Shown in pieces: positions 1-9,774 of a stretch of 64,000 nucleotides of DNA. Location: contig OZ005650.1 of the NCBI GenBank assembly GCA_963930645.1, forward strand, positions 227,932,188 to 227,996,187, read 5' to 3'. Within the stretch, counting starts at the first letter, position 1. Each line of letters starts with the position of its first letter. The notes beneath the pieces were generated by a model. It made no database searches. It saw only the letters and a list, made by a program, of their open reading frames with translations, and had not been told where the DNA came from. The stretch comes from Salticus scenicus. Taxonomy: Eukaryota; Arthropoda; Arachnida; Araneae; Salticidae. Made by a program: the position numbers and the translations under genes.

Positions 1-19
1 TACCGTGGTATATATAGGT

Positions 20-710
20 TTTGGGATTGTCCTGATTAGGTTTTCTTTTGTATCTCAGCTACTAATTAAAATAATTTCATAAGTAACACATTATTTGAAA
101 GCTTTGTTGATTTGGAATTGAACAGTAGATTACAGAAATTTCTACCGCCAGATATTTTAAAATTTCGATATTTCAAATTCTAATTAAATTATTTTTAATA
201 CATCATTCGAAAGATATTTTAAAGTTCTTTTAAATTATAGAAAGTTTTCACCAGATTTACACGTTTTGAGGTCTCCTGAATCAGTTTTCTTTTGTATCTC
301 AGCTACTAATTAAAATAATTTCATAAGTAATACATCATTAGAAAGCTTTTTTGATTTGGAATCGAACAGTGGAATACAGAAATTTGTACCGCCAGATGGC
401 GCTATAATATTTAAAAATTTCAATATTTCAATTCTTAATTATGATTAAATAATTTTTAATACATCATTCGAAAGATTATTTTAAAGTTCTTTTAAATTAT
501 CGAAAGTTTTCACCAGATTTACACGTTTTGAGGTCTCCTGAATCAGTTTTCTTTTATATCTCAGTTATTAATTAAAAAAATTTCATAAGTAATACATCAT
601 TTGAAAGCTTTGTCGAGTTGATACACATTTTAAAGTACTTTTACATCATCGAAAATGGAATTCGAGATTTTACCCGATTTGCGCGTTTTGAGGTGTCCTG
701 ATTAGGTAAA
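20..710 (+). repeat. Tandem units of ~250 bp inside the Helitron
   Basis: Three diverged units begin near 40, 283 and 543 with a conserved start (ttttcttttgtatctcagct). The complete unit at 389-402 carries CCGCCAGATGGCGC; in the first unit this site is broken after CCGCCAGAT. The same units occur inverted at 35290-36180 and once at 37540-37760. Confidence 0.75.
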
Positions 711-744
711 ATTGGTATATGTAAGTTAATTAGGAGGGGCTGGA

Positions 745-1312
745 AGGGTGGGGAAGGAATAGGCGCGCAACGCGCACGAGACTACGCTACCGAAGGCAGG
801 TGAGACCCGGTCCGACAATTTACCTGATGAGAAATGATTTTTTTTCTTTTCTTAAGAATAAGAGTTTGATTTCAGAAGGAATATGTGCGCTCACCGCACG
901 TATATCCTAACATGTGCGCGCGCAGCGCGCATGGGTTTGGGACCCGGTGCGAGTTTTTACCCGATGATAAAAGATTTTTTTTTAATTTTATTTTCTTAAT
1001 AATAAAAGTTTGAGCTGAGAAGGAATATGCGTGTACAGCGCACGTATATCCTCAAAAGTGCGCGCTGCGCGCGCACGGGTCTGCGCTGCCGAAGGCAGAG
1101 GGGTCCTGGTGTGAGTTTTTATCCGATGCTAAATGTTATATTTTTTAATTCCTTTCCTTAAGAATGAAAGTTTATGAGTAATAACATGGAATTTTGAGAA
1201 GTCATAAGGATGGTGAAGGAATACGTGCGCGCAGCGCACGGGTCTACGCTGCCGAAGGCAGTGGGGACCCGGTGCGACATTTTTCCCGATCAGAAATTTT
1301 TTTTCTCTTTTT
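745..1312 (+). repeat. Tandem ~150-bp units with CTGCCGAAGGCAG-type hairpins
   Basis: Four diverged units, recognisable by repeated gacccggt (near 806, 951, 1265 and a variant near 1106), contain runs of alternating GC (gcgcgc) and a 5-bp-stem hairpin CTGCC-GAA-GGCAG (near 1087 and 1250; variant near 787). The array recurs inverted at about 34860-35280. Confidence 0.7.
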
Positions 1313-1408
1313 TTATCACATGATAAAAATTAATGCAATTTTGAGAATTCATTAATTATTGTGATTCATTTAAAAATAGTGACCAGCGAAGCGGGCGTAG
1401 CCTGCTAG

Positions 1409-3333
1409 TATATAAATAAGAAGAGAGAGAAAAAAAAAAAAAAAAAGAAAGAAAGAAAGAAAAAGGAACAGATTAATGCATTTTAATATATATAATAACA
1501 TTTCCTGTGAATTTTCGTCCGGACTTTTTTTGCTTTAGAACTTATTCGACTAAATTAGAAAGCAATATGTAGTTATGAATTGTATACACATCTAATTTTG
1601 AGCTTAAATTCAGCTCAGAACGAAAAATCCATAATATGGTTTTAAATGCACTTCAAACAATTCCCAAGTGTACTTCTAATAAAACGGAATTTTTTTGTGC
1701 GCCCTGGTTAACCAAACGTAAATGCTTTTCATATGATATAGTTACTAGAACATTAGGATAGCCATCTTATGAGACATGCTTTTGTAGAATATACCAATTC
1801 AATTACATTTAGTGAAGTCTAAATATTCTAAAATCGAAATACGCCAAATTTCGTGTATGGTTGTATGAATATTTTTGGATGCCCCAGAAGACGAACTATT
1901 TGCCGGATCTCAATAAAAAATTTCAGATCCCATCTTCATATGATACAAATTTAGAATTTCTAGTTTAAATTTCCTGCTAATATATGTTTTTGAATTATGC
2001 TGTTGACAGACTTTCTCACATGCATAGATCAAGCTCTAAAAAACCGATTTTCGAATTCAGGGGATGCCAAAGCATGTTGTTACAGGAAAGAAAAAAAAAT
2101 CGATTTCAAAAATTTGACCCAAAGCAATGATTTCTCCATCTTATATATGGATAAGAGAATATTCAAAGAAAAGAAAATTGGAAAAAACAAAATAATAATA
2201 AGTTTAGTTACGTAAAGTTTGTTAAAAATATTTACTTTCAAAATCTTTCATTTAAAAAATAAATCAGTATAAGAGAGTATGTACATAATATGTAAGAAAA
2301 AGAAAAGTACTGTTATGTATATATTCATTTATTATGTGAGCATACTTTTATTTGCTACATAATTTCGTTATTTTTATGTCAGCATATTATTTTAAATAGT
2401 GTGCGTTTATACATTTGCAGTCGGTAACAAAAGTATCCGAACACTAGCAAAAATTCCTATGTAAAAAAAGTAGAGTTAATATTGTTTTATTAAATAAATC
2501 CTTATCGAATCATGTTCTTTTGACATCGAATTTTCAAAACTGAGCTTTTGCTACTTTTGTATATTCTAAGGTCCTCTGAATCCAAAGCGGCTGGTTTATA
2601 TATCTGCTTGTATGTATGTCTTTTTTTCTTATCAACATCATTCAAAAATAAGAAAACTAAGATGTTCGAATTCGGTATACGAAATCTGTATAAGATACAT
2701 TACTGGAACCTTTTTACTGAAATCGAACAAATTGTCCGTGGACAGAGATATACAAAGAAAACCAACTACATTATAGCCTATGAGTGAAATTCCACGTTGG
2801 TACTTTTATTTTAGACTATATTAAACACAATAATATTAATATATAGAATTTGTCTTATAATACACGTTTTCTTTAGTATATGTTATAAAAAACATTTACC
2901 ATTCGCTTACAGTATAACCCCACTATAATATTAGAATATAATCGAGAGTAGAATTTGAAACTGCTCTAATTTGAAGGTCGATTTTTTTTTTTTTTTTCTC
3001 ACCATGCCCGTGTTAAATTCAAGTATGATATTTTATATATTATGCGATGAGCGTAAACTTTAAAGACGATATACAGGACTACTGAAAATCCCTTTCTATT
3101 GATGTATCTGATAGAAGGTATTTACTAACTTTTAACATGCACAGGAAAACTTTCAATGAAAAAGCTCTCCCATCAATAACAAGGTTTAAATAAAAATGAA
3201 GAATTGTTAATGAAATTTTTTTTTTATTAAAATGCACGATTAGAAAAAATTTTGTTAGTGTTACATCAGGATTAATTTTAAACGCGATAATAACGTACTG
3301 AATCCCTTAAAATGTAAAACTTCTTTATATATA
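1409..3333. other. Non-coding AT-rich DNA with transposon remnants
   Basis: A purine microsatellite (1428-1465) follows the Helitron end. At about 1990-2190 there is an inverted relic of the hairpin-headed repeat family seen complete at 18828 and 62398. At about 2418 a stretch (cagtcggtaacaaaagtatc) resembles a Tc1-type terminus. The short ORFs at 1997 and 2548 lie in these relics and show no domain. No gene is seen. Confidence 0.5.
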
Positions 3334-3896
3334 TGTGGGATGGCACACTTTTGTAGGCGTTAAACAAAAACTAATACTTATTTACTAATTATAAATTTAA
3401 TAAAAGATTAAATTGTAATTTACATATATACAGGAAAAACGTTGGTAATTCAGAATGTTACTTTGGTAATGTCCGTCGAAGTAGTACTGTTCGTGACATA
3501 AATCATTTACGTCTTCACTTTCTAAATACGTCGAAACATGAAACATGCAGTTTATGAACAAGCAAGCGATGCACCCGTCTAGTGTGCACGCTTCGTCGAA
3601 AACTCAAAAGAAAACAAGTCATCGAATACAGTCATTACGTTCCGTCTGAACATCCCGTCGAAAACTGAATGTCGTTCCTTCAGCGGTCGCTCCCAGCCGC
3701 GCCAAACAGGAAGTAACGCCATTCCACGTCATCAGTAGGCACTTCCTTCAATATTCCGCTACTGCGTCACATGATCAGCAAACAGAAACTAAACTGCCTT
3801 GGATTTCAGGAACGGCAAAGAGAAATCAAATAGCTAGGGTTCTGAGTCATGGGAAAGCCAAGTAAGGGGAGAGAAACAGGATGCCGATCTACCACA
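3334..3896 (-). repeat. 3' LTR (element on minus strand)
   Basis: Starts TGTGGGATGG and ends TACCACA, with short inverted ends (TGTGG...CCACA). Same length as the copy at 7343-7905, with one substitution seen (position 3687). It contains a CACGTCAT sequence near 3725-3732 that could be a CRE-like site; this is only a motif match. Confidence 0.95.
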
Positions 3897-4025
3897 TTCG
3901 GCCATCCTGCATCGGCTGGACCTCCAGGCGATCACACTGAAAAGATACAAACAAAAAAAAAAAACAAACAAAAGCAACACAAAATAATAACATAAATATT
4001 TACAAATCTTCAAAAATTTTTGTTT
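3897..4025 (-). other. Element 3' tail with candidate polypurine tract
   Basis: Only 129 bp separate the ORF stop from the 3' LTR, leaving no room for pol. On the minus strand the last bases before the LTR are purine-rich (AGGATGGCCGAA), a weak candidate for the plus-strand primer. An A-rich run lies at about 3951-3966. Confidence 0.5.
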
Positions 4026-6845
4026 TTAAGTTATTCCCCATTTGAGGAATTCAGCTTTTGCAGATGTGTAATAGGAGCCTTCATGGCATCCATTTCTAAC
4101 TTTTTCATCAAGATTATCATTTTTAATTTTTACAGTCGTACAGTTACAAAAGTACATCAGTTTTGGCTTTACGGCAACTTGGTCGCTTAGTTCACCAGTT
4201 TTTGGTGGTTGTTTACTCAATTTGCATTTCAATCTATTTTTCTTTCTGACTCTAGAAAGTTGTTTTTTATCATGTGTACTTAAATCTTTACTTTGGGGTC
4301 CAAAATTATTTTGGGACTCGAAGTTATCTTGGGACTCGAGTTCGAGAACCTCTAATTGATCATTTTCAGTCTTAATGCCTTTTAAGGCGTCTGTTGCATC
4401 ACGTTCGGTCAAAAAGTCTATGATAGCAGTCTTATATGCAGGGAAAACTTCTAATTTTATTTGCACAGCTTTAGGAAATAATATGGCTATTTCACCAATC
4501 GTGGTTGTCAATGGAAGTGATGGAATGAACAACTTTCCTAAATTGACACTGGCAGTCTCTTCTTTAGGCATATTCTGTCTTTTACACTCGATGGAATCTA
4601 TCGTCGATGGCTTTTTTCTGGATTTCTTCCTTTTAAGGAGTTTGGAATTTTCGTCAACCTTTTCTTTTAATTTTTTCAACTCTTCGGCTAACTGTGAAAT
4701 TTTTCTAAGTAGGAATTGTTTCTTGTCTTTCTTCAAATAAGTGTTTTCTGGATTTGGCGACTTTTTTCGGGAAATATCCGTCTGGCTTCGTCCCTTTCGT
4801 CGCGGCTCCTCCTCTTCATCACTATCATCATCTATCTGGAAAATGTTCGTATGACTCTGTTTCTGTCGTCGAGGCTCCTCTTCTTCATCACTGTCATCAT
4901 TTACACAAATATCATCCTTTAAAAGCATCTTATCGTCATCACTCTCGTCGTTTTCGTCTTTATCGTCATTTTCACTTATGGCTTTTTCGGGAGATTCTAA
5001 TGGTTTTTTGACAGCATAACAAGGTTGAGGGGTTTTGTTTTTACACTTTTCAACACTATTTAATGTTTTATTTATTTCTGGGGATTTCTCAGAAATTTTA
5101 CTTTCAATGTTAATGGGGGCGTCAACAGCAATATTTGTTTTAACTTCATTTTGATATTTATCTATTGGAAGAACTGTTACTAAATTTACCTCGAGGGAAC
5201 TAGATTTGTTTTTCATAAAAATACCATTTTCATTTATTATCGTCTCACCCACCATCAGTACATTCAACCCGATGATTACGTCATATGGTATTACATCATT
5301 GTTTACAACATACACATTAGTTTTACTTTCAAAATTATCAACTTTCAAATCTACATCAAATGAGCCTAACGGCTTTACGGAACTTTTCCCGATACCCTTC
5401 AAAGTGGTACTCATAGTATTTAATTTTTTTACATTTAATTTGTCAAAAGAACTTTTACGCAACAATGTTGCTTCACTTCCTGTATCAATAATTCCAATAA
5501 AATTTACATCATTTACTTGTATAATTTTACTCATATTTTGATTTACATTAATACACAGTGCATTAACTTCTGGTTTTGAACCTGGACACTCCGAACTTTT
5601 ATGCCCGTACTGCTTGCACGTAAAACACTTTAGGCCTTTGGCCTTATGAGGGCAATCTCTAGATAAGTGGTTTTTTTCACCACAATTATAACACAATTTA
5701 TTCACATCATTTCTAGGACTAAATTTTTCATATACATTATGTTGTACAGTTTTCAATTTTGCATTATAATCTACTTTATCAAATTTATGTCTGACTTTTT
5801 CACTATCACGTTTATACATTTCATACAATTTTATTTTCTCTTTAAATTCACGAATATTTTTAGCCCCATACAAAATTAGTTTATTTTCACTTTTATCGTT
5901 TATTCCTTGGATCACGTAATGCATTAACGCGGCATCTTCAATGTGCCCGTTTTTTGCTAGTTCGCGCATTTTAAAGAAATACTCTATAACTGTTTCATTT
6001 GGCTTCATTTTCTTTTTACACAAAATTTCGTGTAAGGAGGCAGAATTTATTTCGATCTTGAATTCTTCGATTAATGCATTTTTTAACTTTTTATAATTTA
6101 GTAATCCTTTTTCGGATTTTACAAATAACAGAGCATTTCCGCTCAAAGACCTTTTACAGAAAATTATTTTTTGTAATTCGTTTAGATTAAACATTTCAGC
6201 TATTTCCTCAAATTCGTTAAACCAATCGATGATATTGTCATGTGGCTCGCCGCTAAATTTTGACATAGAATTTTCAAAATCATTGAAAGAAATTGCACCA
6301 AGTGATCCATTATACACATTATTACTATAATTTATACTTTTTTTACCCTTATTATAATCATCAATAACATTGTTACTATCATTATAATAATCATAGCACT
6401 TATTTTTGCTGATATGGCATTGCACAGAGGAGTCAGTTTTTTCAATATCATTATCGCCACTACTTTCGGATTCACTGTTCGATTCGTTTTCCGAATCTTC
6501 CTCTTCCGAATTATTTTCTGAACTTTGTTTCAGTAATTCCGTATCACACAAGCTTAACAATAGTCGATCTCTCAACTCGTTTTTATTCCCATCAAAAGGG
6601 ACATTTAAAATATTACAAATAGTAATTAGTTCATTTAATGAAAAATTTTTATCAATTATTTTTTGCTTTTCAAGGTATTTTTCGTCGCCTATAGCGAAAG
6701 TGAATCCTTGAAACTTTCTTATTCTGCATCTGTTCTTACGATCGCCGATCTCATCGAATAAAAACCGATGCAGAATTTTAATTTTATTATAGTTCTCTAT
6801 CTTCAGTGCATTGCCAATTTTAGGAATACCCCCTAGAGATACCAT
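4026..6845 (-). CDS. Gag-protease polyprotein with N-terminal DEK/SAP-like and C-terminal RRM-like domains
   Basis: 939 residues, intact. Residues ~3-100 resemble the DEK SAP-box module: LHRFLF (25-30), then IRKFQGFTF (42-50), a Tyr/Lys stretch to 66, and a SAP-like helix pair (NELITICNIL...GNKNELRDRLL). An acidic Ser/Glu linker (109-137) follows. Residues ~185-347 are a Ty3/Gypsy-type Gag. Two CCHC knuckles sit at 385-398 and 407-420. The protease has its DTGS motif at 454-457 and a later IIGLN at 524-528. The tail has an acidic block duplicated with a 23-residue period (SDEEEEPRR at 652 and 675), a coiled coil (~708-738), a basic patch (738-745) and an RRM-like fold (~768-836; RNP2-like KLFIPSLP, RNP1-like YKTAIIDF, LFPKAV as in nucleolin). 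The ATG at 6845 is the first Met; the frame is open upstream to 6938 without another Met. Family assignments are by eye: Gag, knuckles and protease are secure, DEK likely, RRM probable. Confidence 0.9.
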   Translation of the reverse strand: MVSLGGIPKIGNALKIENYNKIKILHRFLFDEIGDRKNRCRIRKFQGFTFAIGDEKYLEKQKIIDKNFSLNELITICNILNVPFDGNKNELRDRLLLSLCDTELLKQSSENNSEEEDSENESNSESESSGDNDIEKTDSSVQCHISKNKCYDYYNDSNNVIDDYNKGKKSINYSNNVYNGSLGAISFNDFENSMSKFSGEPHDNIIDWFNEFEEIAEMFNLNELQKIIFCKRSLSGNALLFVKSEKGLLNYKKLKNALIEEFKIEINSASLHEILCKKKMKPNETVIEYFFKMRELAKNGHIEDAALMHYVIQGINDKSENKLILYGAKNIREFKEKIKLYEMYKRDSEKVRHKFDKVDYNAKLKTVQHNVYEKFSPRNDVNKLCYNCGEKNHLSRDCPHKAKGLKCFTCKQYGHKSSECPGSKPEVNALCINVNQNMSKIIQVNDVNFIGIIDTGSEATLLRKSSFDKLNVKKLNTMSTTLKGIGKSSVKPLGSFDVDLKVDNFESKTNVYVVNNDVIPYDVIIGLNVLMVGETIINENGIFMKNKSSSLEVNLVTVLPIDKYQNEVKTNIAVDAPINIESKISEKSPEINKTLNSVEKCKNKTPQPCYAVKKPLESPEKAISENDDKDENDESDDDKMLLKDDICVNDDSDEEEEPRRQKQSHTNIFQIDDDSDEEEEPRRKGRSQTDISRKKSPNPENTYLKKDKKQFLLRKISQLAEELKKLKEKVDENSKLLKRKKSRKKPSTIDSIECKRQNMPKEETASVNLGKLFIPSLPLTTTIGEIAILFPKAVQIKLEVFPAYKTAIIDFLTERDATDALKGIKTENDQLEVLELESQDNFESQNNFGPQSKDLSTHDKKQLSRVRKKNRLKCKLSKQPPKTGELSDQVAVKPKLMYFCNCTTVKIKNDNLDEKVRNGCHEGSYYTSAKAEFLKWGIT

Positions 6846-6865
6846 TTTATAAGAAGATAAAGTGT

Positions 6866-6875
6866 ACGTACCTTT
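6866..6875 (-). promoter_or_regulatory. Consensus 5' splice-site match upstream of the ORF
   Basis: The minus strand reads AAAG|GTACGT, a strong donor match 26 bp before the ATG, so the leader could be spliced. I could not identify a convincing acceptor, and the ORF is open on the unspliced transcript. Confidence 0.35.
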
Positions 6876-7268
6876 GTAGAGCCGAAACAGCTGTTTTAAT
6901 CCTCGAGAACCTTGAAGAACATCTTTCTCACTCGTTTATCCACATAGTTGTAGTCGGCACTCATTTGTAGAAACACACACAACTAGTTGAATCATGGTTT
7001 AAGAATAAAGAAAAAGTTCAGTCCGACAAGTGTTTATACAGTTTATATTTTAAACACAGTTCAGTTTATAAACTTATTTTTATCAGTCCAGACGCATCAT
7101 CATTTTTAGGAATACAGTTCGCAAAAAAAAGTTTATAGTTTGTTCAATCAAATTTTAAGTTAAATTAAACTAAAAATTAACGTTCAATCACACTTTCTTT
7201 ATCTTAAAATTCGCGTTCTATCCAAAATTTAAATTAAAATTAAAATTCGCGTTCTATCCGTTCATGAA

Positions 7269-7331
7269 GTAGATTTTATTCTTGATCCCGTAGATTTTAT
7301 TCTTGATCCAGTAGATTTTATTCTTGATCCC
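7269..7331. repeat. Three tandem 21-bp repeats next to the 5' LTR
   Basis: Units 7269-7289, 7290-7310 and 7311-7331 share gtagattttattcttgatcc; only the final base differs in the middle unit. They sit within about 75 bp of the 5' LTR in the presumed primer-binding/packaging region. Confidence 0.9.
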
Positions 7332-7342
7332 ACTTCTGAACT

Positions 7343-7905
7343 TGTGGGATGGCACACTTTTGTAGGCGTTAAACAAAAACTAATACTTATTTACTAATTA
7401 TAAATTTAATAAAAGATTAAATTGTAATTTACATATATACAGGAAAAACGTTGGTAATTCAGAATGTTACTTTGGTAATGTCCGTCGAAGTAGTACTGTT
7501 CGTGACATAAATCATTTACGTCTTCACTTTCTAAATACGTCGAAACATGAAACATGCAGTTTATGAACAAGCAAGCGATGCACCCGTCTAGTGTGCACGC
7601 TTCGTCGAAAACTCAAAAGAAAACAAGTCATCGAATACAGTCATTACGTTCCGTCTGAACATCCCGTCGAAAACTGAATGTCGTTCCTTCAGCGGCCGCT
7701 CCCAGCCGCGCCAAACAGGAAGTAACGCCATTCCACGTCATCAGTAGGCACTTCCTTCAATATTCCGCTACTGCGTCACATGATCAGCAAACAGAAACTA
7801 AACTGCCTTGGATTTCAGGAACGGCAAAGAGAAATCAAATAGCTAGGGTTCTGAGTCATGGGAAAGCCAAGTAAGGGGAGAGAAACAGGATGCCGATCTA
7901 CCACA
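7343..7905 (-). repeat. 5' LTR (element on minus strand)
   Basis: 563 bp, matching 3334-3896 with one base difference (C at 7696). It should carry the promoter for the minus-strand ORF; I see no certain TATA element. A TA microsatellite (7906-7927) abuts it and is the probable target sequence. Confidence 0.95.
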
Positions 7906-7931
7906 TATATATATATATATATATATAGAAA

Positions 7932-8988
7932 CTAGCTGACCCGTCCGGCTTCGCACGGATGTACAAATTTTAGTTAAAGATGGATTGACATGTAAAAAAT
8001 CAAGAAAGATATCAGTTTATATGTTATAGTCAGGCAATATTATTAACTGAAAAGTCAAAATATACTTTTACAATTATTATTATTTTTTAATTAGTTGTTA
8101 AATGTTGGTAATTTTTACTTAATGTTATTTATTTATTTCATAAAAAAAAACATTTCTTTACTCATGAATAAAAAATATTGAAAAATAAACCTATGACATG
8201 AAAATGTTTTTGACAAAATTGACGTCATAATAGCTTTAATTATTATTTATTTGTTCGTCTCGCAAATATATTTAATTTTTTCCACAATTCATGGTTGTTT
8301 TAATAATGTATATTAAGGGAGAAATCAATAATATGAAACAATATTCGTGCAATATATACTATTACAGAATCTGGTGTGAAACAACCACACGACTTCCATT
8401 ACCCACTATTACACGTATTATATACAATTTTTTGGAGATGTTATATGCATTTTTTGAGATTTTCTAGTAAGAGAAACTTGATACGCGTATAAAAGAAGCA
8501 TACAACAGAGTTTATATAGCGAGTTAAAAAATAAGGAAAAGAAAAAAAAAAAAAAAAAAAGAGATAGTTATTTTTTTAAACACGAATTTCCGAGATCTAA
8601 AACTGAACTACCTAATCAGGATGACCGTTTATATTCCAGTAATAAGCCCGTAATACTTGAGAAAGGTTATCTAAGTTGGATTAATGAAACAATTTTCAAG
8701 AAAACGTTAGAGGCGTTTTTGAGATACCAAATTTTACCAAAACTTAGCATACGCAATTATTGACCTAAAAGCAAAAATTACGTACAAAAGGATATTTAAT
8801 AGGAAGTTAACACAGCGAGTTTGAAAAAAAAAAATCCGTACAGGCGTTTTTAAAGGAGCGCACTTGCGACATCTGAAATTGAGCTGTTCATAGAGGACGC
8901 CTATCAATTTTCCTGAACTAACTCGGTCCAGCCGTTTAGGAGGAGTTCAGTGAAATACACACGCACAAAAGAAATATATATATAAAGA
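7932..8988 (-). mobile_element. Non-autonomous Helitron
   Basis: On the minus strand it begins TCTTTATATATATA after host A and ends ...GGGTCAGCTAG before host T, so it lies precisely between A and T as Helitrons do. The 5' end contains GAACTCCTCCTAAACGGCTG, very like the conserved 5' region of many arthropod Helitrons. About 1,057 bp, with no Rep/helicase coding sequence. Confidence 0.8.
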
Positions 8989-9774
8989 TTTTATTGTCAA
9001 ATGAAACTACTATGCTGTAGTCCTCAAAAAAAATTCTGCAGCATTTTTTTATTTAAAAGTACCACCTATTGGTTATCATGCACAAAACGTTATTCAACAT
9101 ATTTCTTTCTCCCAATAAATATTTTACATATTTGATTTGGTAAAATTTTAACAATAGAAGCTGATATATAATCTGTAAAATCGCAGAAAGTAAGTAATAG
9201 CATCGCCACCTTTTGGATTATGTGCACAAAAATAAAAATATGATGTATTTTTCCAAACTGCATATTATATATTTAGCTTCATGCGACTACATTCTTTTGA
9301 TGTCGATCATGAAAAATAATAGTTGAAAAATCCCAAAAATGCTGCACAATATTAGTCTCTGCAGATAATATGCATCAAAATTTTATTAGTGCGATTTTTC
9401 AGAATAACTATTTTATCGATAAAGTTTTGTATGATTTGGCTGAACAGCACCGCCGATATGCAATAAATTAATCATATATATATACACATATATATTTAAA
9501 GCTATCGTATGTATCAAACTTGGTGTAGTCACACGAAATACTAATAGCTTTTCCTTAATTGGGGGAAAATCGAAAATTGCAACATAGCAGTGGTCGATGT
9601 AGGTGAAAATTTATTCAGCATTCAATTTAAGTTATGCTCGATCAAAAACATGTTTCGTGCAATTTTATGCATTTTTTTGCGTAAGATACAACGTCGCTAA
9701 ACTTTGATGACTAACACATATACACGTATATTTTACCTTGTTTTTATTAACTTCGGTGTTTGTTTGTTTGTCCA
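8989..9774. other. AT-rich non-coding DNA
   Basis: A TA/CA-rich stretch lies at 9472-9497. No coding region or clear transposon end is seen. Confidence 0.5.

Larger units (their letters stand above)
1..1408 (+). mobile_element. Helitron-like element, 3' part (runs off left edge)
   Basis: The right end has a short hairpin (GCGGGC-GTA-GCCTGC) followed by CTAG and then T, the usual Helitron 3' end (hairpin plus CTRR, host T). The same sequence occurs inverted from 34751 onward, where a full copy with a TC 5' end is visible. The body has two parts: a repeat array with period about 250 bp (to about 710) and a GC-richer hairpin array (about 745-1310). No Rep/helicase ORF is present, so this is a non-autonomous copy. 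The 5' end lies outside the window. Confidence 0.7.
6846..7342 (-). other. Leader between 5' LTR and ORF
   Basis: About 497 bp of untranslated leader. Adjoining the LTR is AGTTCAGAAGTGGGATC (minus strand), a weak primer-binding-site candidate because TGG starts several bases in. Next come three 21-bp direct repeats (7269-7331). Farther in, a short duplication containing cgcgttctatcc occurs at about 7209-7255. Packaging or dimerisation signals would be expected here, but none can be assigned from sequence. Confidence 0.6.
3334..7905 (-). mobile_element. Young LTR retrotransposon lacking pol, with DEK-like and RRM modules
   Basis: Two 563-bp direct repeats with TG...CA ends flank one long minus-strand ORF. 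The flanks are tata on both sides, consistent with a 4- to 6-bp target duplication, but the site is a TA repeat so the duplication is not diagnostic. The LTRs differ at one position (T at 3687, C at 7696) by eye. Order on the minus strand: 5' LTR (7343-7905), leader (6846-7342), Gag-protease ORF (4026-6845), 129-bp tail, 3' LTR (3334-3896). No reverse transcriptase, RNase H or integrase lies anywhere inside, and no other frame holds them. Near-identical LTRs and an uninterrupted ORF imply recent transposition, which must have used enzymes supplied in trans. Gag and protease suggest a Ty3/Gypsy-type ancestor. Confidence 0.93.

Noticed and set aside
4375..6711. Plus-strand ORFs opposite the Gag ORF
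   Set aside because: Shadows of the minus-strand 939-codon gene.
3330..7910. TATA target duplication of the LTR element as proof of insertion
   Set aside because: Both flanks are TA-repeat sequence, so the match could be chance; LTR identity is the better evidence.
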